Shown here: positions 6,972-9,151 of the stretch, one piece after another | Position numbering within the stretch: the stretch's first letter is position 1 | Layout: each line of letters begins with the position of its first letter | Origin: Bacteroidales bacterium UBA3543 | GTDB lineage: Bacteria > Bacteroidota > Bacteroidia > Bacteroidales > UBA932 | Assembly: GCA_002376715.1 (NCBI GenBank) | Contig: DFOK01000016.1 | Location: 1 to 9,151, forward strand | DNA length: 9,151 bases | Direction: 5' to 3' | Made by a program: the position numbers and the translations under genes | The notes under the pieces: model-generated | Seen by the model: the letters and a program-made list of their open reading frames with translations, nothing else | Databases searched by the model: none | What the model was told of the DNA's origin: nothing

Positions 6972-8144
6972 ATGAAAGGAAGACTCTGGAACAGCAATTA
7001 TATTAAAGTGTGGAGTGCGAATTTTTTGCTCTACTTCTCCTTTATGTTGCTTACCCCACTCTTCCCCATCTATCTGAGCGACACTTTCGCCGCCGACAAA
7101 CAGATGATAGGCCTGGTACTCTCGGGATATACCATCACCGCTCTGCTCGTAAGACCTTTCAGCGGCTACATCGTGGATAGTTTTCCCAGAAAATCGGTAC
7201 TGGTAATTTGCTTCGCACTGGTTTTCGTCATCTTTATCGGGTATCCCCTGAGCCGTTCGTTGCTGCTCTTCGCAATGGTCAGAACCTTACACGGAGCCCC
7301 ATTTGGTGCAGCTACCGTATCCAACAGCACTGTGGCCATAGATGTTCTACCGGCCTCCAGAAGGGCCGAGGGCATAGGATACTACGGGTTGAGCAACAAT
7401 CTGGCCAGCGCCATAAGCCCTACAGTAGCCGTGCTCATTTACGGAGCAACACGGAGCTACAACACTCTCTTCGCCTGTGCAATCGGAATTTCGGTTCTTG
7501 CGCTGCTCTGCACCATGTCGGTACGTCTCAAAGAACGCGAGAAAATAGTAAGGCCGCCTATTTCACTCGACCGCTTTCTACTCATCAAAGGCTGGAAACT
7601 GGGCCTCTGCATGGCCTGTTATAGCTTTGCATACGGTGTGCTCTCCACCTATATTGCCATTTACGGCAAGGAAGAGCTCGGCATTACGAGGGGTACAGGC
7701 CTCTTCTTCATGTTACTTTCAGTGGGACTCATCATATCGCGAATTGCCAGCGGACGTGCTCTCAGAGATGGAAAAATAATGCAAAACGCCTCCACAGGAG
7801 TGTTGATTTCACTCACCGGATATCTGCTCTTCACTCTTGTTCACAAAGAATGGAGTTACTACGGGGCTGCACTAATAATAGGCCTGGGTAACGGAAGAAT
7901 GTTCCCGGCCTTTCAGACCATGTTTCTCAATCTCACTACCAATGACCGCAGAGGCACAGCCAACTCTACTCTTTATGTCTCCTGGGACCTCGGTATTGGA
8001 ATAGGAATACTGATCGGAGGAGTAGTCGCCGAACACTTAGGATACAATGCTGCATTTGTGGTGATGAGCGCAGTCAACGCCCTGGGAGTTTTTCTCTATT
8101 TCGCCAGCGCAAAAGGGCACTTTGCAAAATGGAGACTAAGATAG
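6972..8144 (+). CDS. Major facilitator superfamily transporter
   Basis: A 390-residue polytopic membrane protein with about 12 hydrophobic helices in two halves, typical of MFS antiporters and drug or sugar efflux proteins. The loop 2-3 signature (motif A) is visible as SGYIVDSFPRKS (64-75), and helix 4 carries R104-x3-G108-x3-G112 in RTLHGAPFGA (motif B-like). The second half has a partial motif A equivalent, ASGRALRDGKI, and a GNGRMFPAF segment. An in-frame GTG at 6939 lies inside the preceding hairpin and would add SSRCIIQEIS before the natural MKGRLWN start, so the ATG at 6972 was chosen. No promoter match is seen in the 29 bp between hairpin and ATG; expression may depend on read-through from the tRNA promoter. 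Substrate unknown. Confidence 0.88.
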   Translation: MKGRLWNSNYIKVWSANFLLYFSFMLLTPLFPIYLSDTFAADKQMIGLVLSGYTITALLVRPFSGYIVDSFPRKSVLVICFALVFVIFIGYPLSRSLLLFAMVRTLHGAPFGAATVSNSTVAIDVLPASRRAEGIGYYGLSNNLASAISPTVAVLIYGATRSYNTLFACAIGISVLALLCTMSVRLKEREKIVRPPISLDRFLLIKGWKLGLCMACYSFAYGVLSTYIAIYGKEELGITRGTGLFFMLLSVGLIISRIASGRALRDGKIMQNASTGVLISLTGYLLFTLVHKEWSYYGAALIIGLGNGRMFPAFQTMFLNLTTNDRRGTANSTLYVSWDLGIGIGILIGGVVAEHLGYNAAFVVMSAVNALGVFLYFASAKGHFAKWRLR

Positions 8145-8202
8145 TTGTGTAAACTACATTAGCTGAGTAACCGTCTTCCAACTTATAAACAGTTAATATT
8201 AG

Positions 8203-8227
8203 GTTCGGATCCCAGGCGGACTCGAAC
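8203..8227. repeat. Imperfect inverted repeat resembling tRNA T-arm/3'-end sequence
   Basis: Arms 8203-8212 (GTTCGGATCC) and 8218-8227 (GGACTCGAAC) pair with one wobble and one mismatch around a 5-nt loop. Read on the minus strand, GTTCGAGTCC followed by GCCTGGGATC resembles the T-loop plus 3' acceptor of a tRNA such as the tRNA-Arg upstream, but the T stem cannot be completed. It could be a decayed tRNA fragment or attachment-site relic, or simply a weak terminator hairpin for the MFS gene. Confidence 0.4.
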
Positions 8228-8270
8228 AATCCTTTCTGCATGCGATATGAGGGGGATTTTTAGTATTAAG

Positions 8271-8288
8271 GTGCCAGTTTTCGTGCCA
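8271..8288 (+). repeat. GTGCCA direct repeat, 12-bp period
   Basis: GTGCCA occurs at 8271-8276 and again at 8283-8288, separated by GTTTTC. Paired short sites one helical turn apart are typical of protein-binding or recombination sites, but there is no integrase gene in the window and no function can be assigned. Confidence 0.5.
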
Positions 8289-8406
8289 ATAATAATTTGA
8301 AGTAAGCGAATTTGGGAGAATAGGAGCAAGAGCCGTACAGAAAATAAAAATTTATAGCAATCAATAAGTTCGGTTGTTTGCTAGTGAGCCTGTCAGAAAT
8401 TTTTTA

Positions 8407-8414
8407 TATATTTG
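8407..8414 (+). promoter_or_regulatory. Candidate -7 promoter element of the exported-protein gene
   Basis: TATATTTG exactly matches TAnnTTTG, 29 nt before the ATG at 8444, giving a predicted leader of about 24 nt. A TTTG at 8377-8380 is 26 nt upstream, longer than the usual 19-21, so the -33 box is uncertain. The position rules out the longer in-frame TTG start at 8378, which is upstream of this box. Confidence 0.5.
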
Positions 8415-8443
8415 TTTCATTATTAACACCCTGTTACAAATTA

Positions 8444-9025
8444 ATGGCCATGAAAAAAATACTGCTTACGCTTGTTTCTTTAATTTGTTTTCTCCCTCTT
8501 GTTGCACAAGAAGATGTATTGACATTCAAAGGCATAAAACTAGGTACTGATAAAAACACTTTTCGCTCAGAAATGATACGCGAAAACTTTGAATTCCATA
8601 GTGAGGACGCTCAAGAACGCGTAATGTTTTTTACAGGACATTTTATAGGCGAACAATGCAACATTAGTGTATATTATGATATTAATTTGCGAGTCCATAA
8701 AGTAATAGCGTTATTGCCTGAAACTAGTTCATGGCCACTTATATCATCACAGTATTATAACATTAAAGCAGCACTTGCTAAAAAATACGGTCCACCTCTG
8801 AGCGATGTTGAGTATTTTAAGTCACCTCACAAAAAGGGGGATGGTTTTGAGATGTATGCAATAATGAGGGACAGAACAGAAATAAGGGCTATATATAACT
8901 CTGAGTCCCATCCTATAACGATCTTTATCGTGAACTCTAGAAAAGGTAGTGCTTACATTGGTATAGTCTACTCTTATGCTTCCCTAACTAAAGCGCATGA
9001 GGATTATATATATGATGACCTCTAG
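8444..9025 (+). CDS. Exported hypothetical protein, Bacteroidales-type family
   Basis: A 193-residue protein starting MAMKKILLTLVSL, with an obvious Sec signal peptide: basic n-region, hydrophobic core, and a probable signal peptidase I site after LVA (residue 21). There is no lipobox, so it is probably periplasmic or secreted rather than a lipoprotein. The mature part has the pattern FKGIKLGTD, FTGHFIGEQC, V.KVIALLPE, W, Y..IKAALAKKYGPP and a C-terminal YIYDDL. From memory, this resembles small Bacteroides hypothetical proteins of the 'FKGI ... LTG.FAG ... KYG.P ... IDDL' type; I know no function for them. ATG 8450 (MKK) is an equally possible start. Codon use is visibly AT-richer than in the MFS gene, suggesting later acquisition. 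It stands alone, followed by a terminator-like hairpin. Confidence 0.78.
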   Translation: MAMKKILLTLVSLICFLPLVAQEDVLTFKGIKLGTDKNTFRSEMIRENFEFHSEDAQERVMFFTGHFIGEQCNISVYYDINLRVHKVIALLPETSSWPLISSQYYNIKAALAKKYGPPLSDVEYFKSPHKKGDGFEMYAIMRDRTEIRAIYNSESHPITIFIVNSRKGSAYIGIVYSYASLTKAHEDYIYDDL

Positions 9026-9081
9026 ACAATGAGGGAGTATTCTAACTAATAACGCCATCACAGGAAATGAACTATACGCCA

Positions 9082-9109
9082 AGAGAAGCGACCCAAAGGT
9101 TGCTTCTCT
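9082..9109 (+). terminator. Hairpin, second AGAGAAGCG-family copy, likely terminator
   Basis: Arms 9082-9093 and 9098-9109 form a 12-bp stem (one G-U pair) around a CAAA loop, followed by a pyrimidine-rich CTTCTATGATT. It lies 57 bp after the exported-protein stop and could terminate that gene. The arms share AGAGAAGCG and GCTTCTCT with the hairpin at 6898-6942, in the same orientation. Confidence 0.7.
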
Positions 9110-9124
9110 CTTCTATGATTCATC

Positions 9125-9151
9125 CTACATATTACACACTACACACTACAC
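9125..9151 (+). repeat. Heptamer tandem repeat at the right edge (CTACACA units)
   Basis: Units CTACATA, TTACACA and CTACACA are followed by a partial CTACAC that runs off the window, all with a 7-bp period. It lies in intergenic DNA just past the second hairpin. No spacers are present, so it is not CRISPR. The array may extend further; its full length is not visible. Confidence 0.7.

Larger units (their letters stand above)
8145..8443. other. Non-coding stretch between the MFS gene and the exported-protein gene
   Basis: About 300 bp without a credible gene; the longest methionine-started plus-strand frames here are only a few codons. It holds an imperfect inverted repeat resembling tRNA T-arm sequence (8203-8227), a GTGCCA direct repeat (8271-8288) and a -7 promoter match (8407-8414), each listed separately. 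The rest shows no recognisable structure. Composition shifts towards AT-rich in its right half, continuing into the next gene. Confidence 0.7.

Noticed and set aside
8197..8235. A functional second tRNA gene on the minus strand
   Set aside because: The T stem has mismatches and no D arm or anticodon arm can be found upstream, so only a fragment-like resemblance remains.
8378..8443. TTG-initiated extension of the exported protein
   Set aside because: It lies upstream of the TATATTTG promoter box and would bury the signal peptide behind 22 extra residues.
9125..9151. CRISPR-like repeat at the right edge
   Set aside because: The 7-bp units are contiguous with no spacers and no cas genes are present.

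Overview
The window looks like chromosomal core sequence from a Bacteroidota bacterium, most likely order Bacteroidales. The evidence is the protein types (a long-N-terminus ClpP, a trigger factor with a divergent middle domain, a subfamily 2 OMP decarboxylase), repeated promoter matches to the Bacteroidales consensus (TTTG, 19-21 nt, TAnnTTTG), and weak or absent Shine-Dalgarno sequences. The genus cannot be named from sequence alone.

Layout, left to right. On the minus strand lies the protein quality-control cluster tig-clpP-clpX, with clpX cut by the left edge. Trigger factor folds nascent chains, ClpP is the protease and ClpX its unfoldase. Divergently on the plus strand lies a pair with a 3-nt gap: an M20 metallodipeptidase and pyrF (last step of UMP synthesis). 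pyrF converges on lnt (apolipoprotein N-acyltransferase, minus strand) with a 12-bp overlap of coding ends. lnt is divergent from a LysE/RhtB-type exporter, and the two have tightly packed, partly overlapping promoters. Then come a well-formed tRNA-Arg(UCU) with its own strong promoter, a long perfect hairpin touching the tRNA 3' end, and an MFS transporter. The last kilobase differs: about 300 bp of non-coding DNA with a tRNA-T-arm-like inverted repeat and a 12-bp-period GTGCCA repeat, followed by an AT-richer gene for a small exported protein of a Bacteroidales-type hypothetical family. The window ends with a second copy of the hairpin and a heptameric tandem repeat.

No undescribed multi-gene system, defence island, CRISPR array or intact mobile element is visible; the genes are mostly housekeeping. 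The more interesting signals are non-coding: a four-tract G-quadruplex motif built of heptamer repeats in the clpP-clpX gap, a second heptamer array at the right edge, two sequence-related AGAGAAGCG hairpins flanking the MFS/hypothetical segment, and promoter geometry implying near-leaderless lnt mRNA and later starts than the longest reading frames for several genes.
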